From Pedobacter panaciterrae (GTDB lineage Bacteria; Bacteroidota; Bacteroidia; Sphingobacteriales; Sphingobacteriaceae), in the NCBI RefSeq assembly GCF_001636695.1, contig NZ_LGEL01000016.1, positions 19,787 through 83,786 on the forward strand: a DNA stretch of 64,000 nt, in the 5' to 3' direction. Below, one piece after another: positions 16,848 through 25,793 of the stretch. Position 1 is the first letter of the stretch. The number at the start of each line of letters is the position of its first letter. Under the pieces are notes generated by a model. That model saw only the letters and a list, made by a program, of their open reading frames with translations. It was not told where the DNA came from and did no database searches. The position numbers were made by a program, and so were the translations under genes.

Positions 16848-17951
16848 TTATTTAACCAGGTTTAAGTCGGCCACACCTAACACTTCTGTTGATAGCTCGC
16901 CCAACCAGCCAAGATCGGCCTGAATACCTGTTTGAATTTTGATAAAATCAATACCGGTAAGGTGTACAGTTTTTCCATCTTTATCAATAGCATTGGCAAT
17001 ATCTATCTTATCGCCACCTACTTTATTATCGGCATAGCCAAAAGCAAATGGTGCACTTGTTATGTATGTTGGTGTTTGAGGGTCTATACCTGATGAAGGA
17101 AGTAAGGTACCTTTGAGGGTGTATTCATTACCTTCTATCCAGGATGGAAATGCTTGAGAATTAGCTCCGGCAATGGTAACTACGCCAGTTTTTCCTTTAT
17201 TATCTTTCCATGATACACTTCCACCTGCAACAGGTTTTGTATAGGTTACTTCGTAATCACGAACGTATCCTTCTTTATCAAACTCACTTCCTTTTAGTTC
17301 GTACCATGTATCGTCTGGTTTACCGTTTCCATTCTCGTCCTGCATTACCCATACTACTCCGGGTTCTGCCCAGTTAGCCTGCGCGTTGCCATAAATGATA
17401 ATGTCATCTTTCTGATTTTCATTGATCACCGTGTGGTCAAAACCAAGTACAATATATCCACCCCAGGCACCCAGAGAAACTATCCCCTCTTTGCCTTCAA
17501 TGCTTTTTGCACCTTCCAGTGTTCCGATAGTTTTATTGGTGTATTGTCCCGGACCTGGTAAATACTCAAAAACTTTGGTTACGTAGTTATTGCTTCCCGG
17601 ATTTGAAGGCACAGTTGGTATGCCCACATTTACTACATATTTATAATTAAAAGAGCCACTGCTGTTCGTTGCAGTGTACTCTATGTTGTAGATACCAGCT
17701 TTTAGCGGAGTAAAATCGTAAGATGAGGTAGTACTTGTGACCTCATCTTCTAATTTCCATTCCTCATCATAAACCTTGTCATTAACATTAAAAGCTGAAA
17801 ATGCGATCTTTTCATTGACCTTGCCGTTTATCGGGCTATTTTCAATTTTCATTTTAACTACCGGAGCCTGCTCTGCATCCTCGTCTTTTGTACATGCAGA
17901 TAGAACACTAATGCTAAATAAGGCGAAAAGTAGGTAATGTTTAATGTTCAT
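16848..17951 (-). CDS. Surface lipoprotein, PKD-like domain plus B12-operon surface domain
   Basis: A 367-residue protein from ATG 17951 (the extended frame to 17975 starts at TTG). It has a lipobox (SVLSACTKD). Residues about 25-110 form a PKD/Ig-like domain (YDFTPLKAGIYNIEYTATNSSG). The rest shares a domain with the proteins at 20300 and 21216: FEYLPGPGQY, SLGAWGGYIVLGFDH, EPGVVWVMQDENGNGKPDD, SWKDNKG, and a C-terminal LGELSTEV followed by a hydrophobic strand. DENGNGKPDD has the spacing of a calcium-binding thrombospondin-3/dockerin-type loop. The family occurs in Bacteroidota cobalamin loci; relation to the BtuH group of cobamide-binding lipoproteins is possible but I cannot confirm it without alignment. 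Confidence 0.72.
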   Translation of the reverse strand: MNIKHYLLFALFSISVLSACTKDEDAEQAPVVKMKIENSPINGKVNEKIAFSAFNVNDKVYDEEWKLEDEVTSTTSSYDFTPLKAGIYNIEYTATNSSGSFNYKYVVNVGIPTVPSNPGSNNYVTKVFEYLPGPGQYTNKTIGTLEGAKSIEGKEGIVSLGAWGGYIVLGFDHTVINENQKDDIIIYGNAQANWAEPGVVWVMQDENGNGKPDDTWYELKGSEFDKEGYVRDYEVTYTKPVAGGSVSWKDNKGKTGVVTIAGANSQAFPSWIEGNEYTLKGTLLPSSGIDPQTPTYITSAPFAFGYADNKVGGDKIDIANAIDKDGKTVHLTGIDFIKIQTGIQADLGWLGELSTEVLGVADLNLVK

Positions 17952-17980
17952 AACGGATTTATTTAAGCAGTGCAATATCG

Positions 17981-19087
17981 TTATTTATAGTTGTAATTGA
18001 ATACGGCACATTGAGGTAAAGCACCTGTAGCAAAGTCAAACTTGAGTTTACCATCAGCACCAAAACAGAAGAACTTGCCTGTGGCAGTGTAACCATTTGC
18101 GTCTCCAACATACACATCATTGTTTAGCGTATTTATGGTAACGCCATAAGGGGTTTCGATTACTGTCTGATCAGCAACAAAATTTCCATTTATTGTACCA
18201 CTTAATATATCGAATGTTTTAACATTTGAGTCACTATAATCACCAATCACAAAACCTTTTGTTCCGGTAATATTCAAATATTCAAGACCAACTTTATCAG
18301 AACTAATTTTTTTATCTGTTACACTGCTCAATTTAACAAATTCGGCCGGAATATCGGCATAATTTCCTTTTACAATAGTAAACAGATCGCCATTTCCAGT
18401 TGCCGCAATTTTGGTAGGATTAAGACCTACATTGATGTCAAGTTTTTTTGTGAATGTATTTAGGTCAACCACAGAAACGGATGAATTATTAGGATTAGGA
18501 TAAAAAACGTGATCAGAATTAGTTACATATAGCTTACCATTTACAATAGCTACACCTTCTAATGCACCACCAACAGCAATTCTTGATTCAATAGTTAAAC
18601 TTGCTGTATCAATTTTACTGATGTAGCCATCATAACTGGATACATATGCTTTGTTTTTGTAGAATGCTACATAGCGAGGCATAAAATCTTTACTATCATC
18701 AAAGAAAGGAATTCTTTTGATGGATTTTCCTGTTGCAATATCAATTACTTCAACAAATGAATCCTTGTTTGTATCCTTTGTCCCTGTAATTACACAATAC
18801 ATTTTACTTCCGTATTGTTTTAGATCACTGGCGTCAGTACCCAAAGGAATTCCGTTTTGCAGCTGAAAATAGTTTTGAGTTAACTTTTTTGTGCCAATTT
18901 CATAATACGCAATAGAGCTGTTATTTGCCAGGCCAAAAGGTCCTTCGCACAATACATACACACCTGCGGTAGAAACAGGTCGCGGATCTAATGCAGGAAG
19001 CCTGTCCTTTTTACAAGAACTCATGGCCAACACAAAGCCTGTAAGCGAAAATACAGTCAGGTTTCTCAGGTTTATTTTATTTATCAT
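17981..19087 (-). CDS. BtuG-like beta-propeller lipoprotein (DUF5074/YncE-like)
   Basis: The 368-residue protein has a lipobox (GFVLAMSSCKKD). The mature N-terminus GVYVLCEGPFGLANNSSIAYYEI begins the propeller. Blades include GSKMYCVITG, RYVAFYKNKAYVSSYDGYI, GKLYVTNSDHVFYPN, SSVSVVDLNTFTKKLDI and a closing FATGALPQCAVFNYNYK. It is very close in plan to the protein just upstream (19156-20277), implying tandem duplication. BtuG proteins sit on BtuB as a surface lid and bind cobalamin with very high affinity; membership here follows from fold signature plus operon. The gap to the next gene is only about 30 nt. Confidence 0.8.
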   Translation of the reverse strand: MINKINLRNLTVFSLTGFVLAMSSCKKDRLPALDPRPVSTAGVYVLCEGPFGLANNSSIAYYEIGTKKLTQNYFQLQNGIPLGTDASDLKQYGSKMYCVITGTKDTNKDSFVEVIDIATGKSIKRIPFFDDSKDFMPRYVAFYKNKAYVSSYDGYISKIDTASLTIESRIAVGGALEGVAIVNGKLYVTNSDHVFYPNPNNSSVSVVDLNTFTKKLDINVGLNPTKIAATGNGDLFTIVKGNYADIPAEFVKLSSVTDKKISSDKVGLEYLNITGTKGFVIGDYSDSNVKTFDILSGTINGNFVADQTVIETPYGVTINTLNNDVYVGDANGYTATGKFFCFGADGKLKFDFATGALPQCAVFNYNYK

Positions 19088-19155
19088 ATTTACAGTTTTT
19101 TAGTATTCTGAGCTACAGGATTATTATTAAATAATCCTGTAAAGTTATTTATCAT

Positions 19156-20277
19156 TTATTTATAATTATAGACAAAAACAGCATGTTGAGGTAATCCTGC
19201 TGTTACAAAATCATAAATTCTTTTTCCTTCTTTGTTAAACCCATAAGCATGGCCAACAGAAGAATTGTAATTATTTGCATCTGCAATTACTACACTCCCA
19301 TCAAAAGAATTTACTGTCACCCCGTACATGGTATTTATTTCAGTTCCATCTGTAATAAAGTCACCTCCTAAGATGCCTTTTGATACATCGAAAGATTTAA
19401 TGCTGCTATTCCAGTCTGTAATCAGGTATGCATTATTTTTATTAATGGTAAGTGGCCCAACATTATAATCATAATTACCACTTACTCCATCAGTAGCACT
19501 GTTAATTCTTTTGAGACTTGGCTGTATATCTGCATAGTTACCCCAGGAAACAACCAGCAGACTTCCGTTTTCAGCTGCCGCTATTTTCACCGGATTGTAC
19601 CCAACAGTGATGTCTCTTAGTTTTTTAAAGCTTTCGAGATCAATTACAGTTACCTTATCATTTAAACCTTCAGGATAATATGGATGTACAGAATTGGTTA
19701 CGTATAGCTTACCATCAGCTACAGCAAGTCCTTCCAGTCCGCCTGTTGGTGCATCATCAGCACCTAACAATTGTAATTGTCCATCGATAGCCATTGTTGC
19801 CGTATCAATACGGGTGATGATACCATCATAACGTGAAACGTAAGCTTTGTTCTTATAAAAAGCTACATAGCGGGGCATATAGCCGTCAGTTTCTGAATTA
19901 AAAGAAATAGTTTTTAAAGACTTGCCAGTTGCAATATCGATAATCTCTAAGAAAGATTGCTTTTTACCCTGAACACCTGCCACTACGCAATACATTTTAC
20001 TACCATAAGCTTTTAAATCATTAGCGGTCTCGCCCAGAGACCTGCCATTTACCTTTTTAAAATAATCTGGCTCTACAGTGTTTTTTTCAATATCGTAATA
20101 AGAGATTGCACTGTTATTACCATTCATCAATCCTTCACAAAGCATATATACACCTTTGGTTCCGGTAATAACAGGTAATGATTTTTCCTGTTCAGGTGTT
20201 GAATCTTTTTTACAGGAGGCGATCAATAAAGAACTCAGTACTAATACAGTAAGAGTTAATTTAAAAATGTGTTTCAT
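19156..20277 (-). CDS. BtuG-like beta-propeller lipoprotein (DUF5074/YncE-like)
   Basis: The 373-residue protein has a lipobox (LLIASCKKD). It shares nearly the whole blade sequence of its downstream neighbour: GVYMLCEGLMNGNNSAISYYDI, RYVAFYKNKAYVSRYDGII, GKLYVTNSVHPYYPEG, DITVGYNPVKIAAAENG and a closing TAGLPQHAVFVYNYK. The last phrase is the counterpart of the GDIPAHFAFVYK ending of the likely BtuG orthologue at 22207. It should be an outer-surface lipoprotein that captures cobamides for the TonB receptor. Its differences from the other propellers lie mostly in loops, which suggests ligand or partner specialisation. Confidence 0.8.
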   Translation of the reverse strand: MKHIFKLTLTVLVLSSLLIASCKKDSTPEQEKSLPVITGTKGVYMLCEGLMNGNNSAISYYDIEKNTVEPDYFKKVNGRSLGETANDLKAYGSKMYCVVAGVQGKKQSFLEIIDIATGKSLKTISFNSETDGYMPRYVAFYKNKAYVSRYDGIITRIDTATMAIDGQLQLLGADDAPTGGLEGLAVADGKLYVTNSVHPYYPEGLNDKVTVIDLESFKKLRDITVGYNPVKIAAAENGSLLVVSWGNYADIQPSLKRINSATDGVSGNYDYNVGPLTINKNNAYLITDWNSSIKSFDVSKGILGGDFITDGTEINTMYGVTVNSFDGSVVIADANNYNSSVGHAYGFNKEGKRIYDFVTAGLPQHAVFVYNYK

Positions 20278-20299
20278 ATTTAATTAAAAGTGCTAATTA

Positions 20300-21193
20300 T
20301 TATAAGTGTAAATCGACAGCACCTCTTACTTCAGTAGAAATTTCACCTAGTAATGTGTTGCCTTTTTCATTTTGTCCGGTATATACCTTAACAAAATCAA
20401 TTGTTTTTAATTTCACGGATTTTCCGTCTTTATCCACTGCATTAGAAATATCAAAAGAGTTGTAACCTTTGGCTTCATAATTATCCCCTTCTGAATAGCT
20501 ATCGGTATAGCCCCAGGCAAATGGATAATTCACAAAAATACCTCCGATAGTGCCCCAGGTTGATTTAAGCAGTGTCCCTTTAAAAGTTATACTTTCCTGA
20601 TTTTCAGCGAAGAGTGGATAATAATTATGGTTATGGAACCTGTTAATCTCTACTGCTCCTGTTCCGCCACGATTGTCTTTCCAGGTTACATTAGCTGTAG
20701 CTTTAGGGTTATAATAGGTGATTTCGTAGTTTTTTATTGTAGAAGGTGCATTGTGCTCACTTCCAGCCAATTCATACCATTGATCATCTGGTTTGCCATT
20801 GCCATTAACATCCTGACTTACCATTACAATACCAGGTTCAGACCATGGTAATGAGGGAGGCAGGGGATTTCCGTAAATACCCAGATCATACCCATCTGCA
20901 TTAACAACCGGGTGGTCAAAACCAAAGATGATGTAACCGCCAAAACCTCCTAAAGAAATCAGACTGGTGTTTTCAACATCACCGATTATTTTCTGTGCGC
21001 CTTCCGGACTCCCTAAGCTCTCATTTATAAACTGACCCGGAGCAGGTGAATATTCAAATATCTTACTGATGAATTTGCTCTTCACTGCAGCTTCCGGTTG
21101 ACTGTCTTTTTTACAGCCATTAATTGCAACCACAAAAAGGAATACAAACAACCACAGAAGCGACTTTGGTTTAATGTGTAAAGGTTTCTTCAT
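20300..21193 (-). CDS. Surface lipoprotein of the B12 operon, calcium-loop family
   Basis: The 297-residue protein has a lipobox (VVAINGCKKD). It is a single-domain member of the family also seen at 16848 and 21216: IFEYSPAPGQFINES, SLGGFGGYIIFGFDHPV, GIYGNPLPPSLPWSEPGIVMV, DVNGNGKPDDQWYELAGSEH, WKDNRGGTG, SFDISNAVDKDGKSVKL, FVKVYTGQN and LGEISTEVRGAVDLHL. The DVNGNGKPDD loop is spaced like a calcium-binding type 3 repeat. No enzyme signature is visible. It lies 22 nt from each neighbour, firmly inside the operon. A binding function at the cell surface is inferred from lipoprotein signal and context. Confidence 0.74.
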   Translation of the reverse strand: MKKPLHIKPKSLLWLFVFLFVVAINGCKKDSQPEAAVKSKFISKIFEYSPAPGQFINESLGSPEGAQKIIGDVENTSLISLGGFGGYIIFGFDHPVVNADGYDLGIYGNPLPPSLPWSEPGIVMVSQDVNGNGKPDDQWYELAGSEHNAPSTIKNYEITYYNPKATANVTWKDNRGGTGAVEINRFHNHNYYPLFAENQESITFKGTLLKSTWGTIGGIFVNYPFAWGYTDSYSEGDNYEAKGYNSFDISNAVDKDGKSVKLKTIDFVKVYTGQNEKGNTLLGEISTEVRGAVDLHL

Positions 21194-21215
21194 TGAGCCT
21201 AAAATTTAAGTCTTT

Positions 21216-22190
21216 TTACTTCTTTAAATGTAATTTAAGATCTACGGCTCCTCCAATCTCAGTAGAAACCTCACCAAGCCATCTTGCACGGTAATTCTCT
21301 CTATCCGGCTCGTAAGGATTCCCATTAGAATTTTGTCCGGTATAAACTTTAACAAAATCTATAAATCTTAAATCGACCTTATTTCCATTCTTATCAACTG
21401 CCCAGTCGAGATCGAAAGAGTTATATGGATCAGTAGTTTCAGTAAGCAGTTTAAAATCTTCAGAGCCGTTGTCTACATAACCCCATTTAAGTGGCTTATT
21501 GGTAATGATACCACCATCAGTAAGCGTATTTTTAAGTAAGGTTCCGGTAAAAGTAAGCTGGTCCTGATTCTTTGCCCATTCAGGATAATAATTATTACGG
21601 TTGAAAGGATTTCTTAAAATATCACCTTCGTTGCCCTGATTATCTTTCCAGTGAATATCGTCTTCTAAATTTTTAGGGTTATAGTATGTAATGCTGTAAT
21701 TTTTTATGGTTGCAGGTTTGTAATATTCACTTCCTGCAAGTTCCAGCCATTCTCCATCATCAGGTAATCCGTTTCCGTTTAAATCTCTCATCACCATCAC
21801 GATACCCGGCTCCGACCACTCCATATTTTCACCATAAAGTGGGTTTCCATAAATTCCAAAATCAGCTCCGGAGATGTTCTGAATAGAATGATCAAACCCA
21901 AAAATGATGTAACCTCCGTATCCACCTAAAGACACGAGACTATTGTAAGCCTGCCCAACAATTTGTTTGGTGGCTTCCATGGTTCCAAAACCTGTATTTA
22001 TAAACTGACCTGGTGCAGGAGAATATTCAAATATTTTGCTGATGTATTTACCACTGTTACTAGTTATAGGGCGTGGTACGTAGGGTACATCATCATAATA
22101 ATCTTCACTTGGTTTAGTACAAGAGCTTATACACAATTGAAAAAGTAAGGCGGTTGTAAGACCAAGAATTGCTTTTTGATTGAACTTCAT
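21216..22190 (-). CDS. Surface lipoprotein of the B12 operon, calcium-loop family
   Basis: A 324-residue protein from ATG 22190; the frame extends to 22226 but that start is TTG and would overlap the gene upstream. It has a lipobox (QLCISSCTKP). It is the closest paralogue of the 20300 protein: IFEYSPAPGQFINTG, SLGGYGGYIIFGFDHS, GIYGNPLYGENMEWSEPGIVMVM, DLNGNGLPDDGEWLELAGSEY, FVKVYTGQN and a closing WLGEVSTEIGGAVDLKL. It directly follows the likely btuG gene with a 16-nt gap, a pairing seen in Bacteroidota B12 loci as I recall. Probably a surface cobamide-uptake accessory. Confidence 0.74.
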   Translation of the reverse strand: MKFNQKAILGLTTALLFQLCISSCTKPSEDYYDDVPYVPRPITSNSGKYISKIFEYSPAPGQFINTGFGTMEATKQIVGQAYNSLVSLGGYGGYIIFGFDHSIQNISGADFGIYGNPLYGENMEWSEPGIVMVMRDLNGNGLPDDGEWLELAGSEYYKPATIKNYSITYYNPKNLEDDIHWKDNQGNEGDILRNPFNRNNYYPEWAKNQDQLTFTGTLLKNTLTDGGIITNKPLKWGYVDNGSEDFKLLTETTDPYNSFDLDWAVDKNGNKVDLRFIDFVKVYTGQNSNGNPYEPDRENYRARWLGEVSTEIGGAVDLKLHLKK

Positions 22191-22206
22191 TTTTAATTTA
22201 GATATG

Positions 22207-23358
22207 TTATTTATATACAAATGCAAAGTGGGCAGGAATGTCTCCGGTAGTTACAGACCATTTCTTTTTCCCGCTGGGATCAAAACAGTATAGTGTACCT
22301 GGAGAAACATAATTTTTAGCGTCGGTAACCAGAACTTCCTTCGTAATTGGATGTACGGCTATTCCATAAGGAATAGTAATTGATTTATCTGTTCCGTCTG
22401 TAATGAACTTCTGATCCAGTATTATCTCGTCTTTTACATTAAGCATCCCATAGGATATAGTAAATTTATTGTCGTTATAACTCCATTCAGATCCATAATA
22501 ATAGGCGATATCGCCATCTATTGCAAGATTACTAACCCCGATATTGAAGGTTTTTTTAACCTGGTCTGTCTTTGTGTTTATCACAAACATTTTAGAAGGA
22601 ACATCGTAATAATTACCTCTGGAGGTTACATAAAGATCTCCGTACTTATCCGCCTTTAAGCGATGAAGGTTGATGGCCACATCAATATTATTTATTACCG
22701 TAAATGAGTTCAAATCTATTACAGAAACTGTTCTTTCGTAGTTCTTAGGGCTGTATCCGCCTGAATTGGCAACATATAATTTTTCTCCTACGATAGCCAT
22801 TTCTTCAGGCTGTCTGCCAACATCAACTCTTTTTGTTTCCGTTAAAGAAGTAGTATCTATTTCCGCAACTATTCCGTTTGGTGCTTTAGGATCTCCTACG
22901 GTGCCCAGATAAGCACTTACATAAGCCTTACCATTGTGAAAAGTAACGTAACGGCAATTGGTAATGTTAATCTGTTTAATGCGCTTACCAGTTTTAACAT
23001 CCATGATTTCCAACTTATTTGAGATGTTTACCACCACATAAAGTTTAGAACCGTAAACGCCGATATCATTACCAACATCTCCCAGACCTTTTACTACTTC
23101 CGGATTTACTTTATTATAAATATTTCTTCTATAAATTCCTGTAGTATAATCCAGATAATCCAGAGAAGCCTTGTTCATGTTCATATTACCTTCATTTACC
23201 AGATAAACCCCTTTAATAGCGGCATCCGGATTCGGTGTCAGAATTACTTCCTGCTGTTCAGGTATTGGTTTAATATCTTTACGGCAAGACACAACAATAG
23301 TGACAGAGACAACCACTGCGAGCAGACTTATTGTACGTATGAACCTGTTTCTTTTCAT
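22207..23358 (-). CDS. btuG: Likely BtuG: surface cobalamin-binding beta-propeller lipoprotein
   Basis: The 383-residue protein has a lipobox (VTIVVSCRKD). Its blades, GVYLVNEGNMNMNKASLDYLDY, NCRYVTFHNGKAYVSAY, GRQPEEMAIVGEKLYVANSGGY, RTVSVIDLNSFTVINNIDVAINLHRLKADKYG and the closing GDIPAHFAFVYK, closely fit my memory of Bacteroides thetaiotaomicron BtuG2. That protein caps BtuB and binds cobalamin with femtomolar affinity. It lies 6 nt after the btuB-like stop codon, the arrangement expected for a BtuB-BtuG pair. Of the four propellers in the operon this one is the best candidate for the true orthologue. The match is from memory and was not aligned. Confidence 0.86.
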   Translation of the reverse strand: MKRNRFIRTISLLAVVVSVTIVVSCRKDIKPIPEQQEVILTPNPDAAIKGVYLVNEGNMNMNKASLDYLDYTTGIYRRNIYNKVNPEVVKGLGDVGNDIGVYGSKLYVVVNISNKLEIMDVKTGKRIKQINITNCRYVTFHNGKAYVSAYLGTVGDPKAPNGIVAEIDTTSLTETKRVDVGRQPEEMAIVGEKLYVANSGGYSPKNYERTVSVIDLNSFTVINNIDVAINLHRLKADKYGDLYVTSRGNYYDVPSKMFVINTKTDQVKKTFNIGVSNLAIDGDIAYYYGSEWSYNDNKFTISYGMLNVKDEIILDQKFITDGTDKSITIPYGIAVHPITKEVLVTDAKNYVSPGTLYCFDPSGKKKWSVTTGDIPAHFAFVYK

Positions 23359-23364
23359 AGCTTT

Positions 23365-25422
23365 CTAATAGTTATAGGTTAATGAAAAACGATAATTACG
23401 ACCTGGCATTGGGTAATTGGTGACTACCTCATAAGCCTGATTTAGCAGATTATTTATTTCTGCAGTTAACCTGATATCTCTTTTATTAAATTTTGTATTG
23501 TAATGAAATGCAATATCATGGGTATACCATGGCATTACATAATTATAGACATTGTTAGTACTTTGATTATAACGCTCACCTGTATAGAGGTAGCTATAAT
23601 TCATAGACAGTTTTTTGTAAGTTCCACTTAACAAAAATGAGATGTTGTGCCATGGAATATAAGGGATCTGATCCTTATAACTTGGAGAGGCTGTGTCGGC
23701 ATCAATTGCCTCCTGATAAGTGTAACTGATACCTGAAGTAAGTGTAAACGCATTGCCAATTTGCCAGGCTGATTGGATGTTTACGTCAATACCTTTGATA
23801 TCTACTAATCCTAAGTTCTGCACCGACCAGATTCCTGAGTTGCTTGGCACAGCAACAATTTTATTTTTTACACGGTTATAATACACATCAGTCTGCACGG
23901 AAATTTGACTGAGCGCCTGACGTTCATAGCCCTTGATATAAGTAAAACCGAGGTCGTACTGTTTGGTATATTCTGGTTTAATAACACGGTTTCCGTAAAA
24001 TGTAAAATAAAGATCTACCATAGTTGGCATCCTGAAAATGCTCTTATAAAATGATCGCAACCTGAATTCCTTTTGGTCAAACGGTTGCCACGAAACCATA
24101 ACAGTAGGCGTTAACTCATTTTTATCTGATAATGGTGTGCCGCTTTGTGTTTTGTCATTAACCAGGGTACTCAGTAGATTTGCTTGTATATCTAACCTAT
24201 CGAAATGAAATTGCATAGCCAAAGCGGTAAGTAAAGTATTTCTGGTTGGATAGGCGAATCGGTAAAGATCTGCATCAAAGTCATTCAATAGGTAATCTGA
24301 GGACAGCACCACATCCCAATACTTATTAATTTTAAACCGGTTAGCCAAAGAAATATAGGCCTCCTGCTCATGATAGTTATTTTCCAATAAACCATCTGTG
24401 GTAACAATATCAGGGTTCAGGTATCTTTTGTGGTCATTTGAATACTTCGCGGCAGCCATAAGGCTATATATGCCAAATTGTTTTTCATAATAGGTCTGGA
24501 CAAAAATGTGTTTGTTCCACTGGCGCTGTGAAAAACCCCATACATTATTCACTACTGCTCCGGGTATGCCCTGTTCATCTTTATAGCCGTAAACTTTTAT
24601 CTTCCATTTACTACTATCGGCCATAAAACCATTTAAAGCAACTTCCAGGCGCATAGTCTCTATATCGCCACCTCTTCTTACCGCTGTTGTATCATAAACC
24701 CCATTGGTAGATCTGAATTTATAGCGTCCGTTAGCATTTTTGTATTCTGCACTTACTGAACTGGAAATGTGATCTGTGATTTTACTTTGCCATAATAAAG
24801 AGGGATCTATAAGTCCGAATGATCCTCCTTTTATTGAAGCCCTCAGCTTATTACTCGTTCCATCAGGAAATTCGGGCTGCTTAGAATTAAGGTACAATGA
24901 ACTACCGGCGGCAAAGCCTTTTGCGGATTGAAAAATAGAGCTCTTTTGTCCGTTATAGAGTTCAATCTCCTCGATATTATCCAATGAAAATTTACTAAGG
25001 TCTACCTGACCGTTTTGTGCATTTCCCAATTGCACCCCATCATAAAAAACTGCGGTATGGTTGGTACCCATGCTACGCACATTAATGGTCTTTAAACCAC
25101 CAATACCACCATAATCTTTTAACTGTACTCCTGAAAAGAAACGAACTGCATCAGCCACAGAAAGACTGTTTAATTTTTCGAGGTCGGCCCCCGAAAGTAT
25201 TTGCAAGGGTGTTGATGATGTCTGCCTTTTAGTGATCTTTATTTTTCTGATTTGTACTTCTTTAAGTTCATTAACTTTATTTACAGAATCTTTGGTATTG
25301 AGTTTTGTTGAATCGGTTTGGGCAAACGACTGAACAGACGTACACATGCCAAGCCACATAATAGCCGGAAAAGCAAAAAAAATAGACTTTACGCCTAAAA
25401 AAGCGTTTTTACTTCTTCTCAT
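23365..25422 (-). CDS. btuB: BtuB-like TonB-dependent cobalamin receptor
   Basis: A 685-residue TonB-dependent receptor. The signal peptide ends near SFAQ. A short segment with a plausible TonB box (NELKEVQIRKIKI) precedes the plug domain (TPLQILSGADLEKLNSLSVADAVRFFSGVQLKDYGG, IEEIELYNGQKSSIFQS). A 22-strand barrel ends with NYRFSLTYNY. The length is nearer BtuB than SusC (about 1000), and there is no N-terminal carboxypeptidase-like or STN domain. The gene is first in an operon led by a cobalamin riboswitch, which fixes the substrate as a cobamide. It imports B12 across the outer membrane using TonB energy. The TonB/ExbBD genes are not in this window. Confidence 0.92.
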   Translation of the reverse strand: MRRSKNAFLGVKSIFFAFPAIMWLGMCTSVQSFAQTDSTKLNTKDSVNKVNELKEVQIRKIKITKRQTSSTPLQILSGADLEKLNSLSVADAVRFFSGVQLKDYGGIGGLKTINVRSMGTNHTAVFYDGVQLGNAQNGQVDLSKFSLDNIEEIELYNGQKSSIFQSAKGFAAGSSLYLNSKQPEFPDGTSNKLRASIKGGSFGLIDPSLLWQSKITDHISSSVSAEYKNANGRYKFRSTNGVYDTTAVRRGGDIETMRLEVALNGFMADSSKWKIKVYGYKDEQGIPGAVVNNVWGFSQRQWNKHIFVQTYYEKQFGIYSLMAAAKYSNDHKRYLNPDIVTTDGLLENNYHEQEAYISLANRFKINKYWDVVLSSDYLLNDFDADLYRFAYPTRNTLLTALAMQFHFDRLDIQANLLSTLVNDKTQSGTPLSDKNELTPTVMVSWQPFDQKEFRLRSFYKSIFRMPTMVDLYFTFYGNRVIKPEYTKQYDLGFTYIKGYERQALSQISVQTDVYYNRVKNKIVAVPSNSGIWSVQNLGLVDIKGIDVNIQSAWQIGNAFTLTSGISYTYQEAIDADTASPSYKDQIPYIPWHNISFLLSGTYKKLSMNYSYLYTGERYNQSTNNVYNYVMPWYTHDIAFHYNTKFNKRDIRLTAEINNLLNQAYEVVTNYPMPGRNYRFSLTYNY

Positions 25423-25534
25423 TTTGTTGTGAGTTTATTACCCACAGCAAACAGTTAGATCAAGGAAATGAAATACAATAAACAAGCACTCACTCCAAGC
25501 TTCAATCCCCGAAAGCTATGAAATATTACTACTT

Positions 25535-25711
25535 ATGGCAGGTCTTCTGACTTACTTCCGGTAATTCTGCCTTCCCAATCCTTACTCCCCTTTTAAAGGA
25601 TCCGAAAAAGTGGCCTTGATTTGAACACCGTTATGAAGCTTACAGCTGCGGGACAGTTACGGATTTACACCATATTCCCTTTTAATCCCGAATAAATACA
25701 TCGGGAACCAA
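25535..25711 (-). ncRNA. Cobalamin riboswitch (adenosylcobalamin aptamer)
   Basis: Read on the minus strand, the leader shows the conserved order of the B12 aptamer. GGGAATATGGTGTAAATCC is followed by ACTGTCCCGCAGCTGTAAGC, then the core GCCACTTTTTCGG, GGAAGGC, and finally AGTCAGAAGACCTGCC, the B12 box. The helix pair GGTTCCCGAT...CGGGAT opens the element. It ends about 110 nt before the btuB start codon. Bound adenosylcobalamin would lower expression of the whole uptake operon, probably by blocking translation, since no clear T-tract terminator follows the aptamer. Confidence 0.95.
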
Positions 25712-25719
25712 AAGCGACG

Positions 25720-25750
25720 CAAATGTACTTAAATTAATAGCTTCCGGCAA
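25720..25750 (-). promoter_or_regulatory. Promoter of the cobalamin operon (TTG-N20-TACATTTG)
   Basis: On the minus strand, TTG (25750-25748) is separated by 20 nt from TACATTTG (25727-25720). This fits the Bacteroidota housekeeping promoter (TTG, spacer about 19-20, TAnnTTTG). Transcription would begin within about 10 nt, right at the 5' edge of the riboswitch aptamer, which supports the assignment. Confidence 0.75.
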
Positions 25751-25793
25751 GCTTGAGTTTTTACATCCATTTATACCTATATTTATTGTTATT

